Shown here in pieces: positions 23,160-33,878 of a DNA stretch of 64,000 nt (position 1 is the stretch's first letter; every line of letters begins with the position of its first letter). Under the pieces are notes generated by a model that worked only from the letters and a program-made list of their open reading frames with translations, searched no databases and was not told the DNA's origin. Source of the DNA: Lineus longissimus (taxonomy: Eukaryota; Nemertea; Pilidiophora; Heteronemertea; Lineidae); NCBI RefSeq assembly GCF_910592395.1, contig NC_088323.1:13937501-14001500 (forward strand), in the 5' to 3' direction. The position numbers and the translations under genes were made by a program.

Positions 23160-23330
23160 TATCAAGACTGAAACCCACTGTGCGGGACTAAGAAATTACC
23201 TTTATAATCCTAGTTGGATAACCACTGTGTAGATGATTTGAAGAGTGCTCTGTGGATGTGTGCCTGTAATGTCAATGAAAGTATGATGAGGTGATGACGA
23301 TAGTGGAATGACGAAATATTGGAAAGAGAT
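22552..23330. repeat. Diverged direct duplications
   Basis: Block 22552-22660 resembles 23024-23125 (GTGAGAGACCCCTAT shared). Block 22826-22990 resembles 23198-23330 (TGTGCCTGTAATGTCAATGA shared). The second duplicated block extends past the right TIR of the element at 21884-23159. Confidence 0.7.
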
Positions 23331-23540
23331 CTATTCCTAGGAGAACATATGTCCTGCTTTGACTAGGTGGCGCATTTTAGAATCAGCAGTGAGCACTGTG
23401 TGTAACATGGTGGAGGCAGCGGAGATAATAACTGTGTCGAAAGTATTGTTATAGGGCCTTCCTAGGCCCATGGGGTTAAATTTACAATCCACGATTGAAA
23501 AGACGTAGTTTGATCGCATTCAACTATAAATCCATTGAAC

Positions 23541-23609
23541 TATACCTATTCCAAGTGGTGCGCCATCACATGCATGTTATGCTGATAAGATTGGGGGATG
23601 TTGCGAATC
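23541..23609 (-). repeat. Split direct repeat B2 (3' terminus)
   Basis: 69 bp beginning TATACCTATTCCAAGTGGTG, same as 23830-23898. It forms the 3' end of the element on the minus strand. Confidence 0.88.
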
Positions 23610-23763
23610 GCAACTTGCACAACATGCAGAGAGAGCGCACTTGAGTCCCAAGCAGACAAGGGAGGGCGGGTTGGGTAAGATCACACTGTCCTTGGAATAG
23701 AATCCCTCATCTGGAGCACAGTTTGTTCCTCTCCGACATCCGTTCGTCACATCTGTCCCTGTC

Positions 23764-23829
23764 GTGTTCCAAACAATAATGACATTTCCGCTCAGCTCAC
23801 GTGCACATGACGTCACCCCACTTTGGAAA
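23764..23829 (-). repeat. Split direct repeat A2
   Basis: 66 bp beginning GTGTTCCAAACAATAATGAC and ending CTTTGGAAA, same as 33813-33878. It abuts B1 with no gap. Confidence 0.88.
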
Positions 23830-23898
23830 TATACCTATTCCAAGTGGTGCGCCATCACATGCATGTTATGCTGATAAGATTGGGGGATGTTGCGAATC
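23830..23898 (-). repeat. Split direct repeat B1
   Basis: 69 bp, same as B2 at 23541-23609, directly adjacent to A2, giving the B1-A2 junction expected for Ngaro-type elements. Confidence 0.88.
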
Positions 23899-24253
23899 TC
23901 CACCCACACAGACTGACTACGCTAACCCCTGCCCAGCAGGTATGCGTGTTTTATACAGAGTTTTATCCCAAACTCATCCCCAAACTCATACATATAAACA
24001 AAGCATAGAAAAACAGGAAACAAGTAAATCAACTATATTTTGGCTTTATTACGAAATAGGTTTTAACACAAAATAGAATTACAACTGCTCTATATATATA
24101 TGTACTGGACTGCCTGGGAAGACTGCATGCAATTACTGCTCCAGAGACCGTATTAATCTTGACTGTGGGTAGCCTGTATAACTGCATGACACCGGATACC
24201 CAGGCCTGTACTCGAGAAATTACAAACGTGGTAAGGCATTTGGTAGACTTCTC

Positions 24254-25235
24254 TCATTGACAAAAATCCTGTTCAGCCTGAGAAACAATATTTAGATTGT
24301 GCATAAGCCTGGCATTCAAACGGGTCTGGTTAGAGCAATCTGCCCTGGTATAATGCTTAGCTGATGCCTCTGAAGCCCAGCCAATATGTTGCATCACGGC
24401 GCCTAGGTCCCTCCCATCACCTGTGGCTGCGTGAAGAGATATTGCGCAACCTCCTCTGAAGCTGTGAGGGGTTTCCCCCTCGTCAATACCAAGGGAGCGC
24501 AAGTAGAATTTAAGTCTAGCGTATATCGCTTCGTATGAGAGTGGCTTGTTTAACACTTGGCCTTTCCACACTGGACGGAACAGGAAACCACACCCAAGAT
24601 TGATACCAATGGACTTTGCCACAGAAAAATACCTTTCTATAGCCTCCACTAGGCATAAAGATTTGTCCTGACACCTTAGAACCGAGAAAACCTTGGGCCT
24701 ATCAATTCTGGCTGTTTTACCCCAGGTGTGCCTGATAAGGAAGCCCTCATGGTTTGGGAGTTCCTTCAGTTCTTGACAGAGCATCAGTCCAAGATCGTGG
24801 GACCGGTCGCCCCCAAAAAATAAAAGCTTGAATAGGGCCTGGTCTCTAGCAAAGATAAATGATTCGGAAGATTCCGATTCTGATTCCAAGTGACGCTCTT
24901 AGTAGAGCGCCAACAACCTTAGCTTCGATATGAAAATGGGTTTGGCCTGTTTGGAGGTCACATGAGCCTTGCTCTGTTCCACTTTGACTTGTTTCTGATA
25001 AATGGATATATCCTCGGAGATAGCCGGGTTACCAAGGATCTGACCCCAGGGGCGGCATCTACCCAAAGCTATGAAGATGGATTTCATCTGGGAGATTTTA
25101 CTTACAACTGTGTTATAAGCCAAACGTAGAGGGCATGCGCAAAGAGGTTTCAGGTCCGTCATAAATTCACAGTCAACGTGATGAACCGGAGTTTTACCCT
25201 GGGAATCACATGCCGCCAGGAAAATGTTGATCCCT
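24254..25235 (-). pseudogene. Tyrosine recombinase of Ngaro-type element 2
   Basis: The core-binding part lies at 25235-24902 (QGKTPVHH, LRLAYNTVVSKISQMKSIF) and the catalytic part at 24889-24254. Catalytic residues are all visible: Arg in GGDRSHDLG (about 24810), HSFRGG for the HxxR pair (about 24465), HIGW (about 24385) and the nucleophile in AKHYTR (about 24350). The protein ends at 24254. A single in-frame TAA (about 24899) separates the parts, and the N-terminal end is cut by the RNase H deletion. Family role: integration of circular cDNA. Better preserved than the copy in element 1; no internal triplication. Confidence 0.85.
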
Positions 25236-26475
25236 GTTCAAAGTTATCGATGCAGCCCCAGAAGAGAATTTCTTCCCTAAGATCGCCCTCAAATTTTGAT
25301 GGGGGACCCTGACTTCAAAGCCTTTGAAATGCTGGCAGCCATGATCCGGATGTATAGCCTTGCGACTGGGATACACAACTTAAAAGACATACATTTGCCC
25401 ATGAATTTTTCCATAGTTTTGACATGCACAGCTTCCGACTCTAAAATGGTTTCCCGTAAGATCTTGAAATTCTCCCGTTTAGCCTCTGGGATGCTAAACT
25501 GTCTCAAATCAGAGTGAATACAAAGGCCAAGGTGGATCATTGCTAAGACAGGGAACCAGAGGGACTTATTCTGTTCTATGAAGAAACCCAAGAGGTCAAG
25601 GATGGCTGCATTGAAATAAATGGACCATCCGGTCTGATTCAATTTAGATGCAATGATGGATTTCAACGGGCCAAGGAATCTATCGTCGAGGTACTGAGTT
25701 GTAATCATTCCACGGAGACGCAGGAATGACGGAACCTGCATCCCAATGGTCTGGTAGATGTATGGCGATTCCGACCAGCCAAATGGCAGAACCGTGTACC
25801 TAGGTACCATCCAGCAAACTGTACCCCAAAATAGGTTCGCGAAGCTGGAGATAAGCGAACTCCTTAGTAGGCTGATTTTTCGTCAGACGACGCCATAAAA
25901 TCCCCTTGATCCAGTAGGGAAGGAAGGAGAGAGAGACCCTCAAGAGAGAACGGAATGTGACGCATCCATAAGTTCAAAAACTGCTCATTATGGCAGAGCC
26001 TCTTTTTCCTTTTGCCATCAACCATCAGGAGAGGCATCACAAGATGAGGGGGGTCTACTTCTCCAACCTTTCCTACTAGCTCAAGCGAACCATTACGCAA
26101 ACCTTCCTCTAGATGACTCACGATATCCTCTTTGTGTTGGGCACAATTTGGCGCGTTATGAAAGACCATTGCCGGGGGAAGCTTTGAGTCATAGAATTCC
26201 CCTTTGAAGTAACCCTTAAAAGGTTGAAAGAAATCCACTATTTCAACTTCGTTGAAAATCCACTTTTCCACCAACTTAGAATCTTTATCATTAACCTGAT
26301 CGAGCAGTATGGACCAGTTTTGCTTTTCTGTGTGTAGCTGCCCCGCTACGAACGAATTAGGGTCTCTTAGGGAGAGTGAGTCAAGACAGTCTTGCCAGTT
26401 TTTACCTTTGACATCCCAAACTTTTAGTAACAGCACAGTGGGCGAAGAGAGAGAGAGGGCACCGAACCCCGACAC
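25236..26475 (-). pseudogene. Reverse transcriptase of Ngaro-type element 2
   Basis: The frame at 26475-25864 carries the N-terminal RT region (LSLRDPNSFVAGQL, KLPPAMVFHNAPNCAQH, PHLVMPLLM) and motif A (ASSDEKSAYDDV). The next frame (25810-25289) has FGWSESPYIYQTIG, the active site TQYLDDRFLGP (about 25690) and the thumb (MIHLGLCIHSD, MEKFMGKCMSF). The protein stays open to about 25218 (EEILFWGCIDN). A frame shift near 25840 separates the halves. Downstream RNase H is absent: the sequence passes within about 30 bp into the YR N-terminal region. Family role: cDNA synthesis from element RNA. Confidence 0.85.
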
Positions 26476-26850
26476 TCGGTCCGCCTTGGTGACCTACGTT
26501 CGGAAGTAGCTTTTAGAGGATCGAATCCGGTGTTGAGTTCCCATCTGTCGGGTTGGAACCTCGACTGAAATTCAGAACCAGGAAAGGTCACCAAAGCGAG
26601 TGCCAGGGTCCGACCTCTCTCTCCCGCTCACCGGGGTTCAGTGTGACCCCATAGAACAGGAAAAAGAAATCCAACCGAAACACTACCTTAAAGTTTACTG
26701 AAAATTTTCCCAACTGAGGCACAGTGGTATCAAGACATTAGGCACTATGTAGTTTTACTTGAAGTGATGACGTTTGAAGTCAACAACCAGAGGCGCTTAC
26801 TACAAAATTTGTTTCAACATTACTTCTTCTTTTGACAGAATTGAAACCAA

Positions 26851-27556
26851 TTATTTATGCTCAGATTTGACTTTCGATTGGAGATTTAGGGGGCAAGAGG
26901 CCAGAAAATGCTCAGATGACCTACAGAGGTAACACAGCCTAGAGAATCCCCTGCCCCTGCCCCTGCCACGACCTCTAAAGGATGAACCACCATTATTTTG
27001 AAGCAACAAAGGTATAAGTTGCATAAGAACGTCACTGCTTTCTTTTGGCTTGTCCTTACTATTCTTGGGATCGTTATCCTTATCAATATCTTTGTCTTGA
27101 GGCTTCTCCTTGGCATCTTTCTGGCCCTTTTTTAACAGACTTCTTCCAGGCGTCAACTGCAGATTGGGCTTTCTTAGCACCCTCAGTACCCAAAAGCCGT
27201 GTTACAAGCCCATGTAAGTTACCAGATTTATCGTTCTCCCTACTGACCTTCAGAGCCATCTTGTACAGCTCCTTGTCAGTATGATCAGAGGCTACAGCCG
27301 TGTCATAAAGGCTTTCGAGGGAGGCTAGGAGGACGCCATTTGGGGTTGTGGTCCGCAAAGCCAAGGTTCTCACCTGAGAGAGGGCTGTTTGGACTGATGT
27401 GCCTTCTTGCGTCTGTCTTATGCGCTTGACCTCCCCTTCTAGGAGTTTTAGACGTACTGCTGGATCCTCATTATCAGCGTGAGGGGCCGGGACATTGTTA
27501 TTGTCAGCTCCCTGCTCCACGTTAGGGGGTGCCCCTGCAGTGGCTTCTGGGGCTTT
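26851..27556 (-). CDS. Gag of Ngaro-type element 2, exon 3 (coiled coil and zinc knuckle)
   Basis: The acceptor CCTTTAG ends at 27557; exon 3 begins 27556 (KAPEATAGAPPNVEQ) in the phase left by exon 2. It encodes a coiled-coil-like segment (RLKLLEGEVKRIRQTQEG), a helical region (ALSQVRTLALR to YKMALKVSREN), a Lys/Asp-rich linker, an Arg-Gly tract (RGRGRGRGRG) and a CCHC zinc knuckle (CYLCRSSEHFLASC, about 26920-26880). Family role: RNA-binding particle protein. One frameshift at about 27130 divides it; otherwise it is open and ends at 26851. The same layout is found at 35137-35691. Confidence 0.78.
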
Positions 27557-27718
27557 CTAAAGGAACGAGAGAAAGATCAGTTACTAATGATGTTTTGTAT
27601 TGACATTACATTATAAGTAGGAATCCTGCTCGGGGTCCTGCCCGACATGTCCTTCATAGATTGGGAGAATAATATATCCCCAGGAAAAGGTGTTTTACCA
27701 CGGCATATATTACCATAA

Positions 27719-30700
27719 GGCCAGAGTCCTCTATTAAAACATGTGTACATTACGTGTACATTGTTGTGCATAGGTTTTGGTAAAAAAAGTACTCATTGGA
27801 CCAATCAATCTGCACAAAATTTTATATGTGTCAAGAAGAACCTTTTGCCAATAGCATAATAAAGTTTTAAAAAATTCCAATACCGATTGCCTGAGAAAAA
27901 AAGATTTCCGTACACAATATCCATCAAAACGTCACTGGCGCATTGATATGGCCCTGTCAAAGTACAAGTTCTAAACTGACCAGTGAGACCACATTTTCTT
28001 AAATATATTATCAAAAAGCATATTTCTGTGATGGCCTGACTCTGTAGATTAAGAATCAACCACAGATTGAGAATTAATTCCACTTTGGTCCATCCCAGCC
28101 ATGTATTTACCACAACTTGACATTTTGATAAGCTCTATGTGACTGTGCCACACTTCCGGTCGTGGATGAATACAGGTCTCTGCCCTAGTAGAGAGCCAGT
28201 GTTGGCCCCAGGTCAAATGTTCTGCTGTTTTCAGATTCCCCTAGATGTCCACATTACTGTGCAAAAGGAATTTTTGAATTATATTGAATTGTAAAATTTT
28301 TATTCGAGTTCATCTTCTTGCTATGTCCGGCCTCAAATTCTATGTTGAAGTGATGTGGGCGTGGCAAATACCCAACATGTAATATTTCTGTTAAAAATTA
28401 TTAAATCCTACTAAGCACTGTTAGTTTGAAATAAAGGATATATACATTATTAGAAATAAGAGTTTTTGAGTTCATATGGTCATTGCTGGATGTCCCAGGG
28501 CCAGGTTTCTAAGTTTGGGCAGTTACCATGACAACGGATTATAGAAATTGTAGAATCTCTACAACACTGAGTCTGAATTTTCAAAAAGTCACAATTCCAG
28601 ATTACTTCAGATTCACACTTGCCTACCTATCAAGTTTAAACTTCATATGGCCAGTAAAGAGCATGTGTGGCCAATTCAAAGTGAACCCCTTTGACCCTGA
28701 GAAACCTCATTTTCTCACATTCTCAACTTGAAAGATCGGAGGACACATGTGTAGGCCTACCAAATGTTTGTTTTTCATTATGATATGACTTTTGTTATGG
28801 CTAAGGTATTTGTTTATCTAAGCAGCTCATCAGTACAGAGAAGCACAATGATGAACCATCCCAATATCCTCAAGCTTCAACTAAGTATGCCCTGGGGGTC
28901 ACTTTACATGTGGACTCCACAGAGTAAACTTCAACTCAAGATGCCTATAACTAAGCAAAAAGCCAAGCCGTGGATTTCAAGTTGGTCACTCTTACCACTC
29001 GCCCTACAGCAGGACAATGCCTCCAGAGAAAACCGATGGTAGCTGGTCTCGTTTCACTTCAGTAATGAGGATTACAACAATTAATGTTGTGCGTGAGCGA
29101 TCGGATGGCATCATCTTTGCACCGACGGTCGAGAACACAGTCAGCCCACTGAGGATACTTCGCCGGAGGGGACAGGATGCTACAAAGGACAATACGGATG
29201 TTATACTAACTGAGGATACTAACATTGTTGACTATACCCAGTCCATAATATACAGTTTACACTACTCGACTTCAGATCAAGTTCGCTGTTCTGGTTTATT
29301 TTGAGTTTTAAGGCCTGAATCCATGATTGCGGCTGAAAAGGGTTAATATGTACAATAATGCCATAAGTATTGGTTCAACTACAAGAAAAAGGGATGAAAA
29401 GGACGTGCAGAATAGAGAAAATAAGATAAAATGTGTGTGCAAGTGTCAAATTTTTCATACTTGGTCAACCATTTTGACTACTAGGCCAGAGTCCTCTATT
29501 AAAACATGTGTACATTACGTGTACATTGTTGTGCATAGGTTTTGGTAAAAAAAGTACTCATTGGACCAATCAATCTGCACAAAATTTTATATGTGTCAAG
29601 AAGAACCTTTTGCCAATAGCATAATAAAGTTTTAAAAAATTCCAATACCGATTGCCTGAGAAAAAAAGATTTCCGTACACAATATCCATCAAAACGTCAC
29701 TGGCGCATTGATATGGCCCTGTCAAAGTACAAGTTCTAAACTGACCAGTGAGACCACATTTTCTTAAATATATTATCAAAAAGCATATTTCTGTGATGGC
29801 CTGACTCTGTAGATTAAGAATCAACCACAGATTGAGAATTAATTCCACTTTGGTCCATCCCAGCCATGTATTTACCACAACTTGACATTTTGATAAGCTC
29901 TATGTGACTGTGCCACACTTCCGGTCGTGGATGAATACAGGTCTCTGCCCTAGTAGAGAGCCAGTGTTGGCCCCAGGTCAAATGTTCTGCTGTTTTCAGA
30001 TTCCCCTAGATGTCCACATTACTGTGCAAAAGGAATTTTTGAATTATATTGAATTGTAAAATTTTTATTCGAGTTCATCTTCTTGCTATGTCCGGCCTCA
30101 AATTCTATGTTGAAGTGATGTGGGCGTGGCAAATACCCAACATGTAATATTTCTGTTAAAAATTATTAAATCCTACTAAGCACTGTTAGTTTGAAATAAA
30201 GGATATATACATTATTAGAAATAAGAGTTTTTGAGTTCATATGGTCATTGCTGGATGTCCCAGGGCCAGGTTTCTAAGTTTGGGCAGTTACCATGACAAC
30301 GGATTATAGAAATTGTAGAATCTCTACAACACTGAGTCTGAATTTTCAAAAAGTCACAATTCCAGATTACTTCAGATTCACACTTGCCTACCTATCAAGT
30401 TTAAACTTCATATGGCCAGTAAAGAGCATGTGTGGCCAATTCAAAGTGAACCCCTTTGACCCTGAGAAACCTCATTTTCTCACATTCTCAACTTGAAAGA
30501 TCGGAGGACACATGTGTAGGCCTACCAAATGTTTGTTTTTCATTATGATATGACTTTTGTTATGGCTAAGGTATTTGTTTATCTAAGCAGCTCATCAGTA
30601 CAGAGAAGCACAATGATGAACCATCCCAATATCCTCAAGCTTCAACTAAGTATGCCCTGGGGGTCACTTTACATGTGGACTCCACAGAGTAAACTTCAAC

Positions 30701-31715
30701 TCAAGATGCCTATAACTAAGCAAAAAGCCAAGCCGTGGATTTCAAGTTGGTCACTCTTACCACTCGCCCTACAGCAGGACAATGCCTCCAGAGAAAACCG
30801 ATGGTAGCTGGTCTCGTTTCACTTCAGTAATGAGGATTACAACAATTAATGTTGTGCGTGAGCGATCGGATGGCATCATCTTTGCACCGACGGTCGAGAA
30901 CACAGTCAGCCCACTGAGGATACTTCGCCGGAGGGGACAGGATGCTACAAAGGACAATACGGATGTTATACTAACTGAGGATACTAACATTGTTGACTAT
31001 ACCCAGTCCATAATATACAGTTTACACTACTCGACTTCAGATCAAGTTCGCTGTTCTGGTTTATTTTGAGTTTTAAGGCCTGAATCCATGATTGCGGCTG
31101 AAAAGGGTTAATATGTACAATAATGCCATAAGTATTGGTTCAACTACAAGAAAAAGGGATGAAAAGGACGTGCAGAATAGAGAAAATAAGATAAAATGTG
31201 TGTGCAAGTGTCAAATTTTTCATACTTGGTCAACCATTTTGACTACTAGGCCAGAGTCCTCTATTAAAACATGTGTACATTACGTGTACATTGTTGTGCA
31301 TAGGTTTTGGTAAAAAAAGTACTCATTGGACCAATCAATCTGCACAAAATTTTATATGTGTCAAGAAGAACCTTTTGCCAATAGCATAATAAAGTTTTAA
31401 AAAATTCCAATACCGATTGCCTGAGAAAAAAAGATTTCCGTACACAATATCCATCAAAACGTCACTGGCGCATTGATATGGCCCTGTCAAAGTACAAGTT
31501 CTAAACTGACCAGTGAGACCACATTTTCTTAAATATATTATCAAAAAGCATATTTCTGTGATGGCCTGACTCTGTAGATTAAGAATCAACCACAGATTGA
31601 GAATTAATTCCACTTTGGTCCATCCCAGCCATGTATTTACCACAACTTGACATTTTGATAAGCTCTATGTGACTGTGCCACACTTCCGGTCGTGGATGAA
31701 TACAGGTCTCTGCCC
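27719..31715. mobile_element. MITE-spacer-MITE-spacer-MITE block in gag intron 2
   Basis: Three 467-bp copies at 27719-28185, 29484-29950 and 31249-31715, separated by two 1298-bp spacers (28186-29483, 29951-31248). Period is exactly 1765 bp and copies look identical. Each 467-bp unit starts GGCCAGAGTCCT and ends AGGTCTCTGCCC, imperfect inverted ends. The whole block is flanked by ATAA (27715-27718, 31716-31719). Open frames in the spacers are identical between copies and show no recognisable domain. Confidence 0.9.
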
Positions 31716-31726
31716 ATAAATCTGCC

Positions 31727-31751
31727 TTTTTTTTTTTTTTTTTTTTTTTCT
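31727..31751. repeat. Poly-T run
   Basis: About 25 T residues a few bases beyond the right end of the MITE block, inside gag intron 2; on the minus strand it is poly-A. Confidence 0.9.
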
Positions 31752-31950
31752 TCCCCGCTGCTTGGAGCTGACCTCATTATGCCTTAGTGAACGTGACAGC
31801 AAATTTATACTCCCCGGGGAAAGAGTGCATGAAGATTCGGTTGGGACATCATTGGAATAACGAGCAAATTTGCAGTTATAGGGAATCCCCTCTCAACTAT
31901 GCAAAATATAACCCGAAAATCAAACGTCCAAGCAGGAAAACGTTGCTTAC

Positions 31951-32589
31951 CCTCTTCTGGCCTTTCTCCTTAGCCTGACATGCCTGAAGGGTTTGGCCCG
32001 CAGGGGCTCCTGTCAAGTTTGCCTGTAGCACTGCATGGTGGACTGTTAGGCTTCGGTTGCAAATGCTGTCATCCATCTGTGCCATGCCCAGGACCGCCTG
32101 CAAATCAATTTACTGAATCGTTTAAATTTTAAGAAACATAGAATCAGAAGTCCGGCTAGATACCCCGTGGAGGTATATTCTACATGGTAGTCTAGAGACA
32201 CATTATATGCTATGCTGGAGACCTACTCATAAACTTTTATTCTAGTAAAAGTCGCGCTTTAAAGGCCGTGGGCAGAATACCTACAGGTGGGGGGATGACC
32301 CATGCCCGAGCTGTCCTCCACTTACTAGAAACCGGCAAGCACAACTTACCGTAATGTCATACCCAGTAAGCTTTTTGAATTCACTGCCCAGGTCGTCGAA
32401 AGAATACGATGTAAGAGGGTATCTTCTTGACAGACTGGCGAAATTCTCTGGATCCACCTCGTCCGGATGAACTAAGCGCGCGGCGACCGGGAACATGTCT
32501 CTGCCACGTAGGGAGTGTCCCTCCTTCAACCATACCGCCGGTGTAGAGGGGTGGGCCGAAGCAGTACGATCCGAGCCTGAGGACTGCAT
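31951..32589 (-). CDS. Gag of Ngaro-type element 2, exons 1 and 2
   Basis: Exon 1 is 32589-32350 (80 codons from ATG, ending at GTAAGT). Exon 2 is 32097-31951 (49 codons, acceptor TTTGCAG, donor GTAAGC). All junctions are phase 0, so exon 1, exon 2 and exon 3 (27556) read through without a shift. Exon 1 has VWLKEGHSLRGRDMF and FDDLGSEFKKLTGYDIT; exon 2 has GMAQMDDSICNR. The element at 35137-37177 has the same exons with related sequence (GLWLRQGCSLIGRDML, GMAHLDDCLWSR) and the same intron positions, which supports the model. Exact role of this N-terminal region is unknown. Intron 2 is 4.4 kb because of the nested block. Confidence 0.75.
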
Positions 32590-33104
32590 CTCGCGGAATG
32601 AACCCCAGAGTGAAAATGAGCTATGAATGTGAGGGCCTCCAAGTTGTATAAATTACCTCGTGTTCGGGTCACGTGATACATTCATGTAATTTCGGACAAG
32701 CATCGGAACCATTTAGTGCTGGCGGGTATTGTCTGGCCCTGGGCCTTTGTCATTTTGGCTGATCAATTCTATTAAGCTTTTCACACCTGACATGCCTGAG
32801 GCAAGCTTGATTACAACATGGTTACACGATGAATTGTTGGCACATGCCGACTGAATAAAAGTACTCTGTCCATTACTGGTCATTTGAACAATCGATAACG
32901 ATCTACCCGAAGGATTAATTGGGCGCTTATTCAATCTCCACTAGTGGAACAATGTAACGCATAGCGAGGCCATCGTCTGGATTTTGCAAGCCCAAGCGTT
33001 GTCCCCCCGTACTACCATGGACCTACATGGTACTCCTCACAGGAAGAAAAACTGCGTAAATGCTGCTCGAGATAACCCTGGCACACTGCCAATGGTGAAT
33101 TCAA

Positions 33105-33131
33105 CCATGGACCTATATATTATAGGTCCAT
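33105..33131. repeat. Perfect palindrome
   Basis: CATGGACCTATA and TATAGGTCCATG around TAT in the element 2 leader. Confidence 0.8.
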
Positions 33132-33349
33132 GATTCAAGATACGATATATAGACTTCTCTAAGAGTCCGATCGAGTCTCACACTCAAAGTCTATCCTTCG
33201 CCGTAGTAACTGACATAAAACGTTGTCTTAAATGAATCTGTCACGAACAGCCTAATAAACCACACAGAAAAGTCTCTCCTACGACTAAGTCAGCTGCTGC
33301 CGCAAGATTACCAACTAAATTCCCAGTCATATATCAAGGGATAAGCTCG

Positions 33350-33650
33350 AGCACAAAGTCAGGTCTCACACAGTTTATAATCTTCAGAAGCAGAAAACTG
33401 CCCTAAGATTACCCAGAGCACATAGCAGGATCTCACAGCCTATCTTTAGAAGCAGAAACACTGCCCTAAGATTACTGTCTAGCTTCCTTCCCCAGACACA
33501 TAGCAGGGGGACGACCTAGAGCACATAGCAAGGTCTCACAGCCTATCTACAGAAGCAGGAACTGCCCTAAGATTACTGTCTAGTTTCCTTCCCCAGACAC
33601 ATAGCAGGGGAATGACCCAGAGCACGTAGCAAGGTCTAAGCCTACGGTCT
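33350..33650 (-). repeat. Tandem repeats in element 2 leader
   Basis: Units of roughly 65-105 bp containing CACAGCCTATCT, AGAAGCAG, CTGCCCTAAGATTAC and CCCCAGACACATAGCAGGGG occur three to four times between A1 and gag exon 1. They could be promoter or packaging repeats, by analogy with repeat arrays of other retroelement leaders. Confidence 0.75.
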
Positions 33651-33812
33651 ATCTCGAAAACAAAATGTCTTGAGATTACCGTCGTCTAAATGCGGGTAAA
33701 ACCACGGAATCGGTATATACTCACCCAAAGGTATAGGCCTACTACCCCAACGCCATGTAGGAACTGTGAAACTGATGTACGATTGGAGAACCGATCGTGA
33801 CCTGTACGGGCG

Positions 33813-33878
33813 GTGTTCCAAACAATAATGACATTTCCGCTCAGCTCACGTGCACATGACGTCACCCCACTTTGGAAA
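33813..33878 (-). repeat. Split direct repeat A1 (5' terminus)
   Basis: 66 bp, same as A2 at 23764-23829. Its right edge at 33878 is the inferred 5' end of element 2. Confidence 0.88.

Larger units (their letters stand above)
23541..33878 (-). mobile_element. Ngaro-type YR retrotransposon no. 2 with split direct repeats
   Basis: Minus-strand element of 10.3 kb including a nested 4-kb block. Read 5' to 3': A1 (33878-33813), tandem-repeat leader, spliced gag, RT, YR, B1 (23898-23830), A2 (23829-23764), B2 (23609-23541). The A1...B1-A2...B2 arrangement of split direct repeats is the hallmark of Ngaro-like elements. A is 66 bp and B is 69 bp, and members of each pair look identical. RNase H is missing by deletion. 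Recent insertion is inferred from the repeat identity. Confidence 0.85.

Noticed and set aside
27805-31643. Repeated open frames of 60-100 codons in the tandem block
   Set aside because: They are identical only because the DNA is duplicated, and show no domain or codon pattern.
27719-31715. LTR retrotransposon with 467-bp LTRs and tandem internal regions
   Set aside because: The ends are GGCCAG/CTGCCC, not TG/CA; no primer-binding site or polypurine tract borders the spacer; the spacer has no gag or pol; and the 467-bp unit also occurs alone with its own 4-bp duplication.
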